From CAKSQF01 sp964582375 (GTDB lineage: Bacteria; Bacillota; Clostridia; Oscillospirales; CAG-272): DNA of 52,680 bases. The position numbers and the translations under genes are program-made. The notes below the pieces were generated by a model. That model saw nothing but the letters and a program-made list of their open reading frames with translations. It had not been told where the DNA came from and did not search any database. Location of the stretch: assembly GCA_964582375.1 (NCBI GenBank), contig CAZORL010000011.1:1-52680 (forward strand), given 5' to 3'. Shown piece after piece: positions 7,964-16,028 of the stretch; the stretch's first letter is position 1, and each line of letters starts with the position of its first letter.

Positions 7964-8719
7964 TCAGTCGGTCACGAGCATGACGGTGATATTATCACCG
8001 CCGCCGCCCGCATTTGCCATGTTTATCAGCTTGTCCGCCTTTGATCTCAGCGAACCAAATCCGACAAGCACCTTGTATATGTCGCGATCGGACAAAACGC
8101 CGGTCAGACCGTCGGTGCAAAGAAGGAAGAAGAACGGAGCTTTTCTTTCAAGTGCGACCTTATACAGATCGGGGGTTGCGTTTGCGCTGTACCCGACCGA
8201 TCGTGTGATTATGTTTCTGTGCTGATGTGTCGCGGCAAGGGCGGGATCAAGTCTGCCGTGATCTATCAGATCCTGAACATACGAATGATCCTTCGTTATT
8301 TGAAGCAGCTCGTCATCCGATATCATATAAGCACGACTGTCGCCGACATTAAGTACATAAGCGGTCTGCCCCAAGATGAGCAGTGCGACAAGTGTCGTTG
8401 ACATGTCGATAAACTCCTCGTCGGCACGCGCTCTCTCACAGATCGCCTCGTGCGCATGGCGAAGTGCGTGGGTCATCATGAACTTTACCGAGCTTTCGGG
8501 GATGGGGGCTTTTTTAAGCGGAAGATGGGACGAGAGTTGTTCGGACATAGATCTGCAAAAAACCTCACAACAGAGCGTGCTCGCAACATCACCGCCGCTT
8601 GCACCTCCGACTCCGTCGCAGACCGCAAAAAGCGCAACGCCATCTGCAAGAGCGACGCTCAAAAAAGCATCCTGATTGTCAGTCCTGCTCTTTCCGATAT
8701 CACTTTTTCCGAAATAATT
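7964..8719 (-). CDS. prpC: PP2C-family Ser/Thr protein phosphatase (PrpC/Stp)
   Basis: A 251-residue phosphatase with the PP2C motifs in order: SDIGKSRTDNQDAFL near the start, FAVCDGVGG, TLVALLILG, GDSRAYMI and GGGDNITVML at the end. The aspartates in CDGVGG and GDN bind the two metal ions. It is expected to reverse phosphorylation by the adjacent PrkC. The start at 8719 (MNYFGKS) is chosen because AAAGGATGG lies just upstream; an in-frame earlier start at 8752 would place this site inside the gene. It follows rlmN by 46 bases. Confidence 0.95.
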   Translation of the reverse strand, partial: NYFGKSDIGKSRTDNQDAFLSVALADGVALFAVCDGVGGASGGDVASTLCCEVFCRSMSEQLSSHLPLKKAPIPESSVKFMMTHALRHAHEAICERARADEEFIDMSTTLVALLILGQTAYVLNVGDSRAYMISDDELLQITKDHSYVQDLIDHGRLDPALAATHQHRNIITRSVGYSANATPDLYKVALERKAPFFFLLCTDGLTGVLSDRDIYKVLVGFGSLRSKADKLINMANAGGGGDNITVMLVTD

Positions 8720-8765
8720 CATCGTTATGACCATCCTTTCCGAAAGGATCACCTTTTATACCCTA

Positions 8766-9812
8766 TTACCCTTTATGCCTCAGCTGACCGCAAGACGCAT
8801 CTATATCCGACCCGAGCTTTCGCCTGACTGTTGCATTGATACCCTTCGATATAAGCACCGCACAAAATTTATCGACTGCGGCTCTGCCAGAGCTTTCAAA
8901 ATCACGCTCGGCAACAGGATTGACCGGGATCAGATTGACATGGAGCGGCCGCTCGCCCATATAGCGATGAAGAAGAGATGCCAGCTCGATCGCCTTTGTC
9001 GGGCTGTCATTTTGCCCTGCGATCAGCGTATATTCAAAGGATATTCTGCGTCCCGTCTTGTCAAAATAATCGCGACAGGCAGTCAGCAGGCTGTCGATGT
9101 CCCATTTATTGTTGACAGGCATGATGGCGGATCGGTCGGCATCATTTGATGCGTGAAGCGAGATCGAAAGCGTGATCGGAAGTCCCTCATCCGCCAGCGA
9201 ATATATCTTGTCAACAAGTCCGCAGGTCGAAAGTGATATATGACGAAGTCCTATGCAAAGCGAATGCTCCGAACTGACTATGCGCAGAAACTTTATCACA
9301 TTCGCATAGTTGTCAAGCGGTTCGCCGACGCCCATCATGACAACATTCGATATTCTTATCGAAAGATCGCGATCGGCGACTGCTATCTGACCGAGCATTT
9401 CGGAAGGTGTAAGATCACGCACCTTGCCACCGATGGTTGAGGCGCAAAATCTGCATCCCATCGGGCAGCCTGCCTCGGACGAGATACACATCGAATAGCC
9501 GTGCTCGTATTTCATCACGACACCCTCAATGAGCTGTCCGTCAACAAGTCTGAAGAGATATTTGACAGTCCCGTCGATCTTTGAGACAAATTTTCTCTCG
9601 ATCTTCGGATAGCGAAGTTCGGCACATTCCGAGAGCCTATCGCGAAGGGACGCGGGAAGATTGCTCATTCCCTCAAAATCGACCGCCTTTGCAAGCCACT
9701 CGGATATCTGTTTTGCCCTGAATTTGGGCTGTCTGAGTGTGGCTTCTGCGAATGTGCAAAGTTCATCATATGAAAGCGACAGTATATCTGTTTTTTCGAA
9801 ATTCTCGGACAT
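8766..9812 (-). CDS. rlmN: 23S rRNA (adenine2503-C2)-methyltransferase RlmN
   Basis: A 348-residue radical SAM enzyme that methylates A2503 in 23S rRNA and, in some species, A37 of tRNAs. It has the cluster motif GCPMGCRFCAST, the MGVGEPLDNY motif, and a C-terminal DASCGQL whose Cys341 corresponds to the methyl-carrying cysteine. As first gene of the rlmN-prpC-prkC-lepA-hemW unit it is preceded by a good promoter. rlmN-prpC-prkC order is conserved in Firmicutes, usually followed by rsgA, which is missing here. Confidence 0.96.
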   Translation of the reverse strand: MSENFEKTDILSLSYDELCTFAEATLRQPKFRAKQISEWLAKAVDFEGMSNLPASLRDRLSECAELRYPKIERKFVSKIDGTVKYLFRLVDGQLIEGVVMKYEHGYSMCISSEAGCPMGCRFCASTIGGKVRDLTPSEMLGQIAVADRDLSIRISNVVMMGVGEPLDNYANVIKFLRIVSSEHSLCIGLRHISLSTCGLVDKIYSLADEGLPITLSISLHASNDADRSAIMPVNNKWDIDSLLTACRDYFDKTGRRISFEYTLIAGQNDSPTKAIELASLLHRYMGERPLHVNLIPVNPVAERDFESSGRAAVDKFCAVLISKGINATVRRKLGSDIDASCGQLRHKG

Positions 9813-9854
9813 CCCATTGACTCCAAACGGTATAATTTTGCTTATTCATCGTTT

Positions 9855-9883
9855 ATTATATCACAAAGATAAGACAATTTCAA
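9855..9883 (-). promoter_or_regulatory. Promoter of the rlmN-prpC-prkC-lepA-hemW operon
   Basis: On the minus strand TTGAAA (9878-9883) and TATAAT (9855-9860) are 17 bases apart, about 45 bases before the rlmN start. The remaining intergenic DNA up to 10050 is AT-rich and contains possible but weaker + strand promoter elements (TATAAT at 9946-9951, TATACT at 9979-9984) for the next gene. Confidence 0.8.
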
Positions 9884-10050
9884 CGTTTATTTTGTTTTTT
9901 TGCGTCGAACGGGTGGCAATTTGAGAAAAGTTTACATTTAGATAATATAATTTTAATGCAAATTCGGGCATACTGTGTTATACTGAGACTGTCGAAGGAC
10001 AGATCGGCTGAAAAACAAACAACAACAAAAATCAAAGGAGATGTGCGAAT

Positions 10051-10278
10051 ATGAAGAATTGCAAAAAATCGACTGTATGTACGGTCATCAAGGTGATCAT
10101 GATCGTCGGCGCGATCGTTGCCGCCGCCGCTTTCGTTTATCTTATCGTGAAAAAGATGAAGGCAAAGAAACTCGCCGACGGTAAGGCAGACACCGAATGC
10201 GATGAGTGCGCAGTTGACGAATACGAGGTCTGTGACATCGGCAGTCTCTGCAATGACTGCGACTCCTGCGAGGGCTGA
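10051..10278 (+). CDS. Small membrane protein with acidic cysteine-rich tail
   Basis: A 75-residue protein that I do not recognise as a named family. Residues 1-12 are basic, about 13-33 form one hydrophobic helix, 34-47 are Lys-rich, and the tail 48-75 is strongly acidic with six cysteines (50, 53, 61, 67, 70, 73) spaced CxxC-x7-C-x5-CxxCxxC. Two more cysteines (4 and 10) precede the helix. The positive-inside rule is ambiguous because both flanks are basic. The tail could bind metal or form disulfides. A strong AAAGGAG site precedes the ATG, and a terminator follows, so it is a single-gene unit. Confidence 0.8.
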   Translation: MKNCKKSTVCTVIKVIMIVGAIVAAAAFVYLIVKKMKAKKLADGKADTECDECAVDEYEVCDIGSLCNDCDSCEG

Positions 10279-10322
10279 TATAAATCAAAAGCAACACTTT
10301 CGATATACACGAAACAAGAAAA

Positions 10323-10362
10323 CGGCGATACTTGGTTTTCACAACCGAGTATCGCCGCTTTC
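10323..10362. terminator. Bidirectional terminator
   Basis: Arms 10323-10337 and 10343-10357 form a 15-bp stem (one G-T pair) with a 5-base loop. T-rich sequence follows on the + strand (CTTTCTGTCTT) and on the minus strand (TTTTCTTGTTT). It serves the gene ending at 10278 and would also end any minus-strand transcript coming from 10372-10599. Confidence 0.85.
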
Positions 10363-10371
10363 TGTCTTCAA

Positions 10372-10599
10372 TTAAGTATCTCTTTGCTCCAATGCAATTC
10401 CGATCAGCCGATCTGCCCGATCTGCCATAAACAGAGGGATGTTCAGCACATCGTCATCCAACTTCAGATTATCGAACGAGAGTCGGATGCGGAGTTTCAC
10501 TTTATCAGAGAACAATTTCTTAAATTTTCTGAGGCTTTTCTTGCCAAATTTGCCTCGGACTATACTCCGCACCTGTAAAAAAATCAACCAATATCGCAT
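10372..10599 (-). CDS. Hypothetical small protein, uncertain
   Basis: A 75-codon frame (MRYWLIFLQVRS...) whose product is basic in the first half and ends LNIPLFMADRADRLIGIALEQRDT. Support is limited: the frame stops 10 bases before a terminator that also works in its direction. Against it, the ATG at 10599 has no ribosome binding site, the base composition is AT-rich compared with neighbours, and I recognise no domain. A shorter GTG start at about 10572 is possible. It may be a fragment of a lost gene. Confidence 0.3.
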   Translation of the reverse strand: MRYWLIFLQVRSIVRGKFGKKSLRKFKKLFSDKVKLRIRLSFDNLKLDDDVLNIPLFMADRADRLIGIALEQRDT

Positions 10600-10652
10600 A
10601 ATTATTAAGATTTATGTGTTTGAGATCACATTTTTATATATTTTAGCGTGAC

Positions 10653-10682
10653 AACAGCGGCATGATCGCTCATGCCGCTGTT
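10653..10682. repeat. Perfect 13-bp inverted repeat
   Basis: AACAGCGGCATGA (10653-10665) and its exact reverse complement (10670-10682) flank a four-base loop, which reads GCGA (a GNRA tetraloop) on the minus strand. No T-tract follows on either strand, so it is not a standard terminator. The surrounding stretch 10600-10731 has no gene. Confidence 0.75.
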
Positions 10683-10706
10683 ACGAAAGTAATAATACTG
10701 TTTTAT

Positions 10707-10737
10707 CGAACCGCTCAAAATGGGCGGTGTTTTATTT
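10707..10737 (+). terminator. Terminator-like hairpin pointing toward comF
   Basis: On the + strand ACCGC and GCGGT pair around CTCAAAATGG... and are followed by GTTTTATTTT. The T-tract is on the + side, so it stops transcripts entering comF from the left rather than comF itself. Confidence 0.5.
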
Positions 10738-11559
10738 TGACAACTCATCCGATGTGTCGTAATCGCGAAATTCATCGAGGATATCCGAACGTCTCATATC
10801 GACGAGCTTATCGTTATACCGCATGGCGAAAGCAAGCACGAAAACTCTTGAGGCACCCATCTTAAAGAGAAGATCCGAGCCTGCTGACGCGGTCGCGCCT
10901 GTCGTCAGAATATCATCGTACAAAATAACGCTCTTTCCGGCAACGCTCGGGAGAGCCTTTTCGTTTATTTCATATGCCGAATAGGCGTTTGCAAGTCGAT
11001 CCTTTGCCGAAAGTCCCTTTTGCTCCTTTGCGTTAAGGCGAACGAGTGCATCAACATAGCAAAGTCGGAGCTTTTTTGCTGCCATGGACGCCGCAAGTCT
11101 TGCCTGATCGACCCCTGTTTTTCTGATTGCCGACATATCGCGCGGAATCGCGGTGATCACGGCATTACGATATTCGGGAACGCGGCTTTTGATCGCTTTT
11201 ACGGCAGAATTTGCGAGAAGCTCATACAGATATTTATTGTTCGACCCTTTTGCGGCAAGGACTATTCCGTCGGTGACACTGTCCCAAGCGGTATATCTTG
11301 ACACATGAATACATCCCGAAAGATTACCGGGCATGCTCACGGGTCGGCAATGGCATTTTATATGTTCTTTATCGCATCTCGGGCAAAGCGAACGGCGTTC
11401 AAGGTCAAATTTTTCGGCACATTTTGTGCAAAGAGCAAACGAATATCTGCTTTTATACTGTTCGTGGGTAAGTTTTATCAGATCGCCGCACCCAAAGCAG
11501 TGGGGCGGCCAAACAATATCAGCAATGGACGGTACGAAAAAGCTTGATTGTTTTTTCAT
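10732..11559 (-). CDS. comF: ComF family protein (phosphoribosyltransferase-like competence factor)
   Basis: A protein of about 275 residues with an N-terminal zinc ribbon made of CFGCG, CTKCAEKF and CPRCDKEHIKCHC, followed by a type I phosphoribosyltransferase domain with the PRPP loop VILYDDILTTGAT. ComFC proteins are needed for DNA uptake in naturally transformable bacteria but are widespread in non-competent ones; the biochemical role is not settled. The start is uncertain: ATG at 11559 follows the recD2 stop by 13 bases, while an in-frame TTG at 11583 would overlap recD2 by 11 bases. Neither has a strong ribosome binding site, suggesting translation coupled to recD2. Confidence 0.9.
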   Translation of the reverse strand: MKKQSSFFVPSIADIVWPPHCFGCGDLIKLTHEQYKSRYSFALCTKCAEKFDLERRSLCPRCDKEHIKCHCRPVSMPGNLSGCIHVSRYTAWDSVTDGIVLAAKGSNNKYLYELLANSAVKAIKSRVPEYRNAVITAIPRDMSAIRKTGVDQARLAASMAAKKLRLCYVDALVRLNAKEQKGLSAKDRLANAYSAYEINEKALPSVAGKSVILYDDILTTGATASAGSDLLFKMGASRVFVLAFAMRYNDKLVDMRRSDILDEFRDYDTSDELSK

Positions 11560-11572
11560 AATTTCGCAAAAA

Positions 11573-13792
11573 TCATAGTTCAAATTTTTTCAGCAGATAA
11601 CGAAGTCCGGTATAGCGATTGACCGTTCTGTTATTGCTGACCATTCCCTGCACTACCTCGGGACGTCCGACGAGAACGACCATTTTTTGCGCACGGGTGA
11701 CTGCGGTATAGAGCAGATTTCGCGTCATCAGTTTGGACGAATAGTTGAACATCGGAATTATGACTATCGGATATTCACTGCCCTGACTTTTATGGATGGT
11801 TATCGCGTAGGCATGTTCCAGCTCCTCGAGACTCGAAAAATCATACTCGGTCGATCTGTCATCAAAGCGAAGGTGCATCTTCTCCTCTGAAAAGTCGATC
11901 TGCTCGATTATGCCGATATCGCCGTTGAAAATTCCGACACCCGCCTCGTTTCCGCGCTCCCACTCGATATCATAATTATTCTTTACCTGCATGACCTTAT
12001 CGCCCTCGCGGAAGACATGACCGCGAGATCGATATTCGCGTTTTCGCTTGTCCGGCGGATTGATCACCGACTGAAGCAGGGCGTTGAGCACCTCCGTCCC
12101 CGCGATCCCCTTATGCGAGGGTGTTATCACCTGTATATCGTTTCTGACATCAAAACCGTATGTACGCGGCAGTCGATTGACCGACAGATCGGCGATCGTC
12201 TGTGCGATCTTATCCTCGTCGCGTGTCAAAAAGAAGAAATCCCCCTGCTTATCGTCAAGCACGGGCAGTTCGCCGCTGTTTATCGCATGGGCATTCGTTA
12301 CAATGCGGCTCTCCTGTGCCTGACGGAATATCTCGGTAAGTCTGACCATCGGAAAGATATCACAACCGATAATATCCCAAAGGATGTGACCTGCACCGAC
12401 GGACGGAAGCTGATCGCTGTCGCCGATAAGCACAAGTCTCGCACCCGGCTTGACCGCGTGAAGGAGAGCAGACATCAGCATGGTATCGACCATTGACGCC
12501 TCGTCGATTATTATAAGATCCTCGTCCAGAAGATTGTTTTCGTCCCTTAAAAAAGCCGGTTCATCGCCTGTATACTTGACCTCAAGCATTCGGTGGACGG
12601 TCTTTGCCTCGTAAGATGTCGCCTCCGACATTCTTTTTGCGGCGCGTCCCGTCGGGGCAGCAAGTGCGACCTTGCATCCAAGCCGCTCGCCGATCCTTAT
12701 GATCGCGCGAATTACGGTAGTTTTACCCGTACCCGGTCCGCCCGTCAGCACCATTACGCCATTCTCGAGTGCCGAAACGATCGCTTTTTTCTGCTTTGAT
12801 GCGTATTCGATACCCTCCTCGCGCTCGACCTGTTCGACAAGTCGTGATATATTATCGGCACTGTCGCGGCGAAAGACCGACATAAGAAGTGAGAGCTTTT
12901 TGGCGATAAACATCTCCGCATCGTAATATTCGGTGAGATATGCACAGGAAGTTCCGCCGAAATTCACGATCTTAAGCCCGTTTATCGGCTTTTGAAGTAT
13001 TTCCTCTATCCTGTCCCGATCGACATCGAGTATACTCGCCGCAAGAGGAACAAGCTTTTCGGTCGGAATAAATGTATGACCGTTTTTGACCGCATTGCAG
13101 GAAAGCGCATATTTTAGCCCGGATTTTATCCGCTCGTCGCTCGATCTGTCAAATTCAAGCGACTCGGCAAGCTTGTCCGCACTCTCGAAACCGATACCGT
13201 TTATCTTTTCGCAAAGGACGTATGGGTTCTGCTTTATGATCTCGACCGCGCCGCTCCCGAACTGTTTATATATCTTTATCGAGACGGCAGGTCCGAAATA
13301 ATCTCGGCAAAACATCATTACCGAGCGCATACCGAACTGACTTCTAAACGCCTCGGACACTTCATCCGCTTTTTTGGGTGTTATTCCCGGAATATCGGTC
13401 AGATAACTCGGGTGATTTTCAATGACGTCGAATGTATCGACCCCAAACATCGCAACGATCTTTTTAGCGGTCTTTTTGCCGATCCCCTTGATACTGCCCG
13501 AGGCAAGATATCGTTCCATTGCAGCGGCGGTCGTCGGAAGCTCTTTTTCGTAATATTCGACCTTGAACTGCGGTCCGTAGGTCGAATGGTTTTCCCAATG
13601 TCCCTGTGCGCGGATAGTTTCGCCGACAGCAATTCCCGGAAGGATGCCGACGATGGTGATCTCTTCTTTACCGATATCAAGATCGCAGACCGCATATCCG
13701 TTCTGCTCGTTTTGATATGTGATGTAGGCAACAGCCCCTTCAAGTGTGACCTTGTCACCATCCGAGGCGGCAGATATATTTTCGTTCTCCAT
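11573..13792 (-). CDS. recD2: ATP-dependent RecD2-type DNA helicase
   Basis: About 739 residues. The N-terminal OB-like region and tandem helix-hairpin-helix segments (SIKGIGKKTAKKIV; LTDIPGITPKKADEV; INGIGFESADKL) mark RecD2 rather than RecBCD-associated RecD. The helicase core has Walker A GGPGTGKTT, DEASMVD, GDSDQLPSVG, and the UvrD-C-like AYAITIHKSQGSEYP near the end. RecD2 is a 5'-3' superfamily 1B helicase involved in repair and fork stability. The ATG at 13792 is chosen over GTG at 13795 because GGGAGG lies 8 bases upstream. Confidence 0.95.
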   Translation of the reverse strand: MENENISAASDGDKVTLEGAVAYITYQNEQNGYAVCDLDIGKEEITIVGILPGIAVGETIRAQGHWENHSTYGPQFKVEYYEKELPTTAAAMERYLASGSIKGIGKKTAKKIVAMFGVDTFDVIENHPSYLTDIPGITPKKADEVSEAFRSQFGMRSVMMFCRDYFGPAVSIKIYKQFGSGAVEIIKQNPYVLCEKINGIGFESADKLAESLEFDRSSDERIKSGLKYALSCNAVKNGHTFIPTEKLVPLAASILDVDRDRIEEILQKPINGLKIVNFGGTSCAYLTEYYDAEMFIAKKLSLLMSVFRRDSADNISRLVEQVEREEGIEYASKQKKAIVSALENGVMVLTGGPGTGKTTVIRAIIRIGERLGCKVALAAPTGRAAKRMSEATSYEAKTVHRMLEVKYTGDEPAFLRDENNLLDEDLIIIDEASMVDTMLMSALLHAVKPGARLVLIGDSDQLPSVGAGHILWDIIGCDIFPMVRLTEIFRQAQESRIVTNAHAINSGELPVLDDKQGDFFFLTRDEDKIAQTIADLSVNRLPRTYGFDVRNDIQVITPSHKGIAGTEVLNALLQSVINPPDKRKREYRSRGHVFREGDKVMQVKNNYDIEWERGNEAGVGIFNGDIGIIEQIDFSEEKMHLRFDDRSTEYDFSSLEELEHAYAITIHKSQGSEYPIVIIPMFNYSSKLMTRNLLYTAVTRAQKMVVLVGRPEVVQGMVSNNRTVNRYTGLRYLLKKFEL

Positions 13793-13810
13793 CACGGCAT
13801 CCTCCCTTCG

Positions 13811-13960
13811 TTATTTATTCTTTCCTTTACTATTGCCACCCTTTTTCGATCTGCGGCAACACACAAATCGCTCAAAAATGCGACAAATGTCGTGAAGCAG
13901 CGTATATCCGCCGTAAACGCACAAAAAAGCGGTAAAAATTTCAAATACAAGCATCTGCAA
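13811..13960 (-). CDS. Small membrane protein of about 49 residues
   Basis: A short frame between metK and recD2 on their strand. It encodes MQMLVFEIFTAFLCVYGG... with one hydrophobic helix at about residues 4-22, then HDICRIFERFVCC and a very basic tail ending GGNSKGKNK. The TTG at 13960 is preferred as start because a perfect GGGAGG (13970-13975) lies 9 bases upstream; the next in-frame start, ATG at 13954, is 15 bases from it. The stop codon is 18 bases before recD2 and the recD2 ribosome binding site falls in that gap. I recognise no family. The cytosolic basic tail and Cys pair could contact lipid heads or nucleic acid. Confidence 0.55.
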   Translation of the reverse strand: MQMLVFEIFTAFLCVYGGYTLLHDICRIFERFVCCRRSKKGGNSKGKNK

Positions 13961-14017
13961 CAGGATCTGCCTCCCGATACATCCTATGCATCAGCCTTTA
14001 TTATGTTTCGCTCTGTA

Positions 14018-15196
14018 TCAGAGATCAAGCTCGCGGCGAAGTGCTCCTGCGAGATCGCGTCTTTCCCATGCGACATTCAGATCCTCCCTGCCGATCTGAC
14101 CGTAAGCGGCAAGGGATGCGTATATCGGTTTGCGGAGGTCGAATTTTTCGATGATCGCCGCAGGACGAAGATCTACAAGCTTCGAGACAGCATCTGCTAT
14201 GACCTCGCCCGAGAGCTCGGATGTGCCGAAAGTATCGATCATCAGCGAAACGGGACGAGCGACGCCTATCGCATAAGCAAGCTGAACCTCACATTTTTTA
14301 GCGATCCCTGCCGCGACGATATTTTTAGCGATATAACGTGCCGCATATGCTGCGGTGCGATCGACCTTTGTCGGGTCTTTGCCCGAGAAAGCACCGCCGC
14401 CGTGTCTGCCGTATCCGCCGTAGGTATCAACGATGATCTTTCTGCCTGTCAAACCGCTGTCACCCTGAGGTCCGCCGACAACAAATCTGCCTGTCGGATT
14501 GACGTAGACCTTAGTATTTTCATCGAAAAATCCCTCGGGAATGGTCGGTTTTATGACATATTCAAGCATATCCGCTCTGATCGTGTCGATCGAGACATCG
14601 GGATTATGCTGGGTCGAAACGACAACGGTATCAACGCGAATCGGGCAATCACAGTCATATTCAACCGTGACCTGTGTCTTTCCGTCGGGGCGAAGATATG
14701 CGAGAGTCCCGTTCTTTCTGACCTCGGTCAATCTCTTTGCCATTTTATGGGCAAGCGAGATGGGCATCGGCATAAGTTCGGGAGTTTCGTCGCAAGCAAA
14801 TCCGAACATCATGCCCTGGTCACCTGCACCTATCTCGTACGAGTTGTCCTGCCCGTTCTTCGCCTCCAGCGAGCGATCAACACCCATGGCAATATCGGGC
14901 GACTGCTTATGTATCATGCTCATTACCGCACAGGTCTCACAGTCAAAGCCGTATTTTGCACGGTCATAGCCGATCTCACGGACTCTGTTTCGGATAATGT
15001 CTTCATAATCGACCGATGCGGTCGTGGTGATCTCGCCCATGACCGACACAACGCCAGTGGTGACCGTCGTTTCGCACGCCACTCGTGCCATAGGATCCTC
15101 GGCGATTATCGCATCAAGTATCGAATCGGAAATAAGGTCGCAAATTTTATCGGGATGACCCTCGGTGACCGATTCGGATGTAAAAAGTTTTTTCAT
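14018..15196 (-). CDS. metK: S-adenosylmethionine synthetase
   Basis: A 392-residue enzyme making S-adenosylmethionine from methionine and ATP. Family landmarks are FTSESVTEGHPDKICDLISD at the N-terminus, the GAGDQGMMFGFA hexapeptide region, NPTGRFVVGGPQGDSGLTGRK, and GGGAFSGKDPTKVDR. Length is standard. It is controlled by an upstream SAM-I riboswitch, giving product feedback. A GAGAGAGGA ribosome binding site precedes the ATG. The downstream 13796-14017 stretch carries the small membrane protein gene described separately. Confidence 0.97.
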   Translation of the reverse strand: MKKLFTSESVTEGHPDKICDLISDSILDAIIAEDPMARVACETTVTTGVVSVMGEITTTASVDYEDIIRNRVREIGYDRAKYGFDCETCAVMSMIHKQSPDIAMGVDRSLEAKNGQDNSYEIGAGDQGMMFGFACDETPELMPMPISLAHKMAKRLTEVRKNGTLAYLRPDGKTQVTVEYDCDCPIRVDTVVVSTQHNPDVSIDTIRADMLEYVIKPTIPEGFFDENTKVYVNPTGRFVVGGPQGDSGLTGRKIIVDTYGGYGRHGGGAFSGKDPTKVDRTAAYAARYIAKNIVAAGIAKKCEVQLAYAIGVARPVSLMIDTFGTSELSGEVIADAVSKLVDLRPAAIIEKFDLRKPIYASLAAYGQIGREDLNVAWERRDLAGALRRELDL

Positions 15197-15245
15197 TTTA
15201 ATGGTTCCTCTCTCTTTTCAGACTATCTTTCGATATCCTCTCGAC

Positions 15246-15373
15246 AAAAAATCCTCGGAGCAATCCGAGGACAGAGACCGAGTATAGATCTCATCTCCAA
15301 GGAATTAGCACCTTACGAAATTGCAGGTTGCCGTGGCATCGCAGGGCCTGTCCCTCCGCCACTCTCGATAAGA
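15246..15373 (-). promoter_or_regulatory. SAM-I (S-box) riboswitch with terminator
   Basis: On the minus strand the aptamer runs from 15373 to 15289. It has TCTTATCGAGAGTGGCGGAG, then GCCCTGCGATGCCACGGCAACC, then AAGGTGCTAATTCC, and closes with GATGAGA, which pairs with TCTTATC to form P1. These are the conserved S-box blocks. The expression platform is an intrinsic terminator, TCCTCGG/CCGAGGA (15252-15271) followed by TTTTTT. Binding of SAM should stop transcription before metK. Confidence 0.96.
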
Positions 15374-15379
15374 CATTTT

Positions 15380-15408
15380 ATTATATCACACGATCGGCAA
15401 TATGTCAA
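15380..15408 (-). promoter_or_regulatory. Promoter of metK
   Basis: TTGACA (15403-15408) and TATAAT (15380-15385), 17 bases apart, immediately before the SAM riboswitch. Confidence 0.9.
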
Positions 15409-15437
15409 TATATTTTTTGAAAAAAATTCGTCAAACC

Positions 15438-15461
15438 AAAAAATCCGCCGTCGAGGGCAGA
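15438..15461 (-). terminator. Terminator of the ribU transcription unit
   Basis: TCTGCC/GGCGGA stem (one T-G pair) with a 6-base loop, followed by TTTTTT on the minus strand, 15 bases after the stop codon of the preceding gene. Confidence 0.75.
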
Positions 15462-15476
15462 CTTTCGAGGTAAATA

Positions 15477-15980
15477 TCACATAAATATTTTGAGAAATCC
15501 GACGACACCATAAGATGCGGCGGACATGATAAGTCCGGCTGTCAGAACGCCGAGGAAGATCGAAAGGATTGCTTTCGAAAACTTCATGTTAATGAGCGAT
15601 GCAACAAGTGCGCCTGTCCATGCACCCGTCCCGGGGAGAGGGATCGCAACAAAGACCATAAGCCCCCAGGTCGAATATTTCTCGATCTTCGGGCGATTCT
15701 TCTCAGCCTTGGCAAAGAGCCAATTCGAGACCTTATTAAAGAGTTTTATCTTACATTTCGACATCCAATTAAGTATAGCCTTTATAAAAAGGAGGATGAA
15801 GGGTATCGGGAGCATATTCCCGAGGATGCTGAGCGTAAAATTCTGCCAAAAAGGAAGACCGAACCCTGCGCCGATCGGAATCGCTCCTCGAAGTTCAATG
15901 ATCGGGATCATCGAGCAGAGAAACACGCAAAGATGTTTGCCGAGAGTTTTAAGAAAAAAGGTTTTAATTGCTTCAACCAT
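15477..15980 (-). CDS. Small multidrug export family membrane protein (COG2426-like)
   Basis: A 167-residue hydrophobic protein resembling the small multidrug-export protein family (COG2426). Visible are IPIIELRGAIPIGAGFGLPFWQ near residue 25, a hydrophobic segment LPIPFILLFIKAIL, a basic stretch, and IPLPGTGAWTGALVASLIN near residue 115. The paired ELRGAIP and PLPGTGAW motifs resemble the membrane re-entrant motifs of the DedA-like superfamily. The substrate is not known, and the export name is historical. It starts 48 bases after ribU and probably shares the FMN-riboswitch transcript, although a link to flavin metabolism is only inferred from that. Confidence 0.88.
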   Translation of the reverse strand: MVEAIKTFFLKTLGKHLCVFLCSMIPIIELRGAIPIGAGFGLPFWQNFTLSILGNMLPIPFILLFIKAILNWMSKCKIKLFNKVSNWLFAKAEKNRPKIEKYSTWGLMVFVAIPLPGTGAWTGALVASLINMKFSKAILSIFLGVLTAGLIMSAASYGVVGFLKIFM

Positions 15981-16028
15981 AAAAAATTCCTTTATAAGTT
16001 AAGTAAAAAAGATCGCTCGCACAAAATA

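Noticed and set aside
13412..15484. A 690-codon open frame on the + strand across recD2, the small membrane gene, metK and the SAM riboswitch
   Set aside because: It is antisense to well-supported genes and a riboswitch, has no recognisable domain, and lacks a convincing start. Long antisense frames arise here because TTA, CTA and TCA codons are rare in the real genes.
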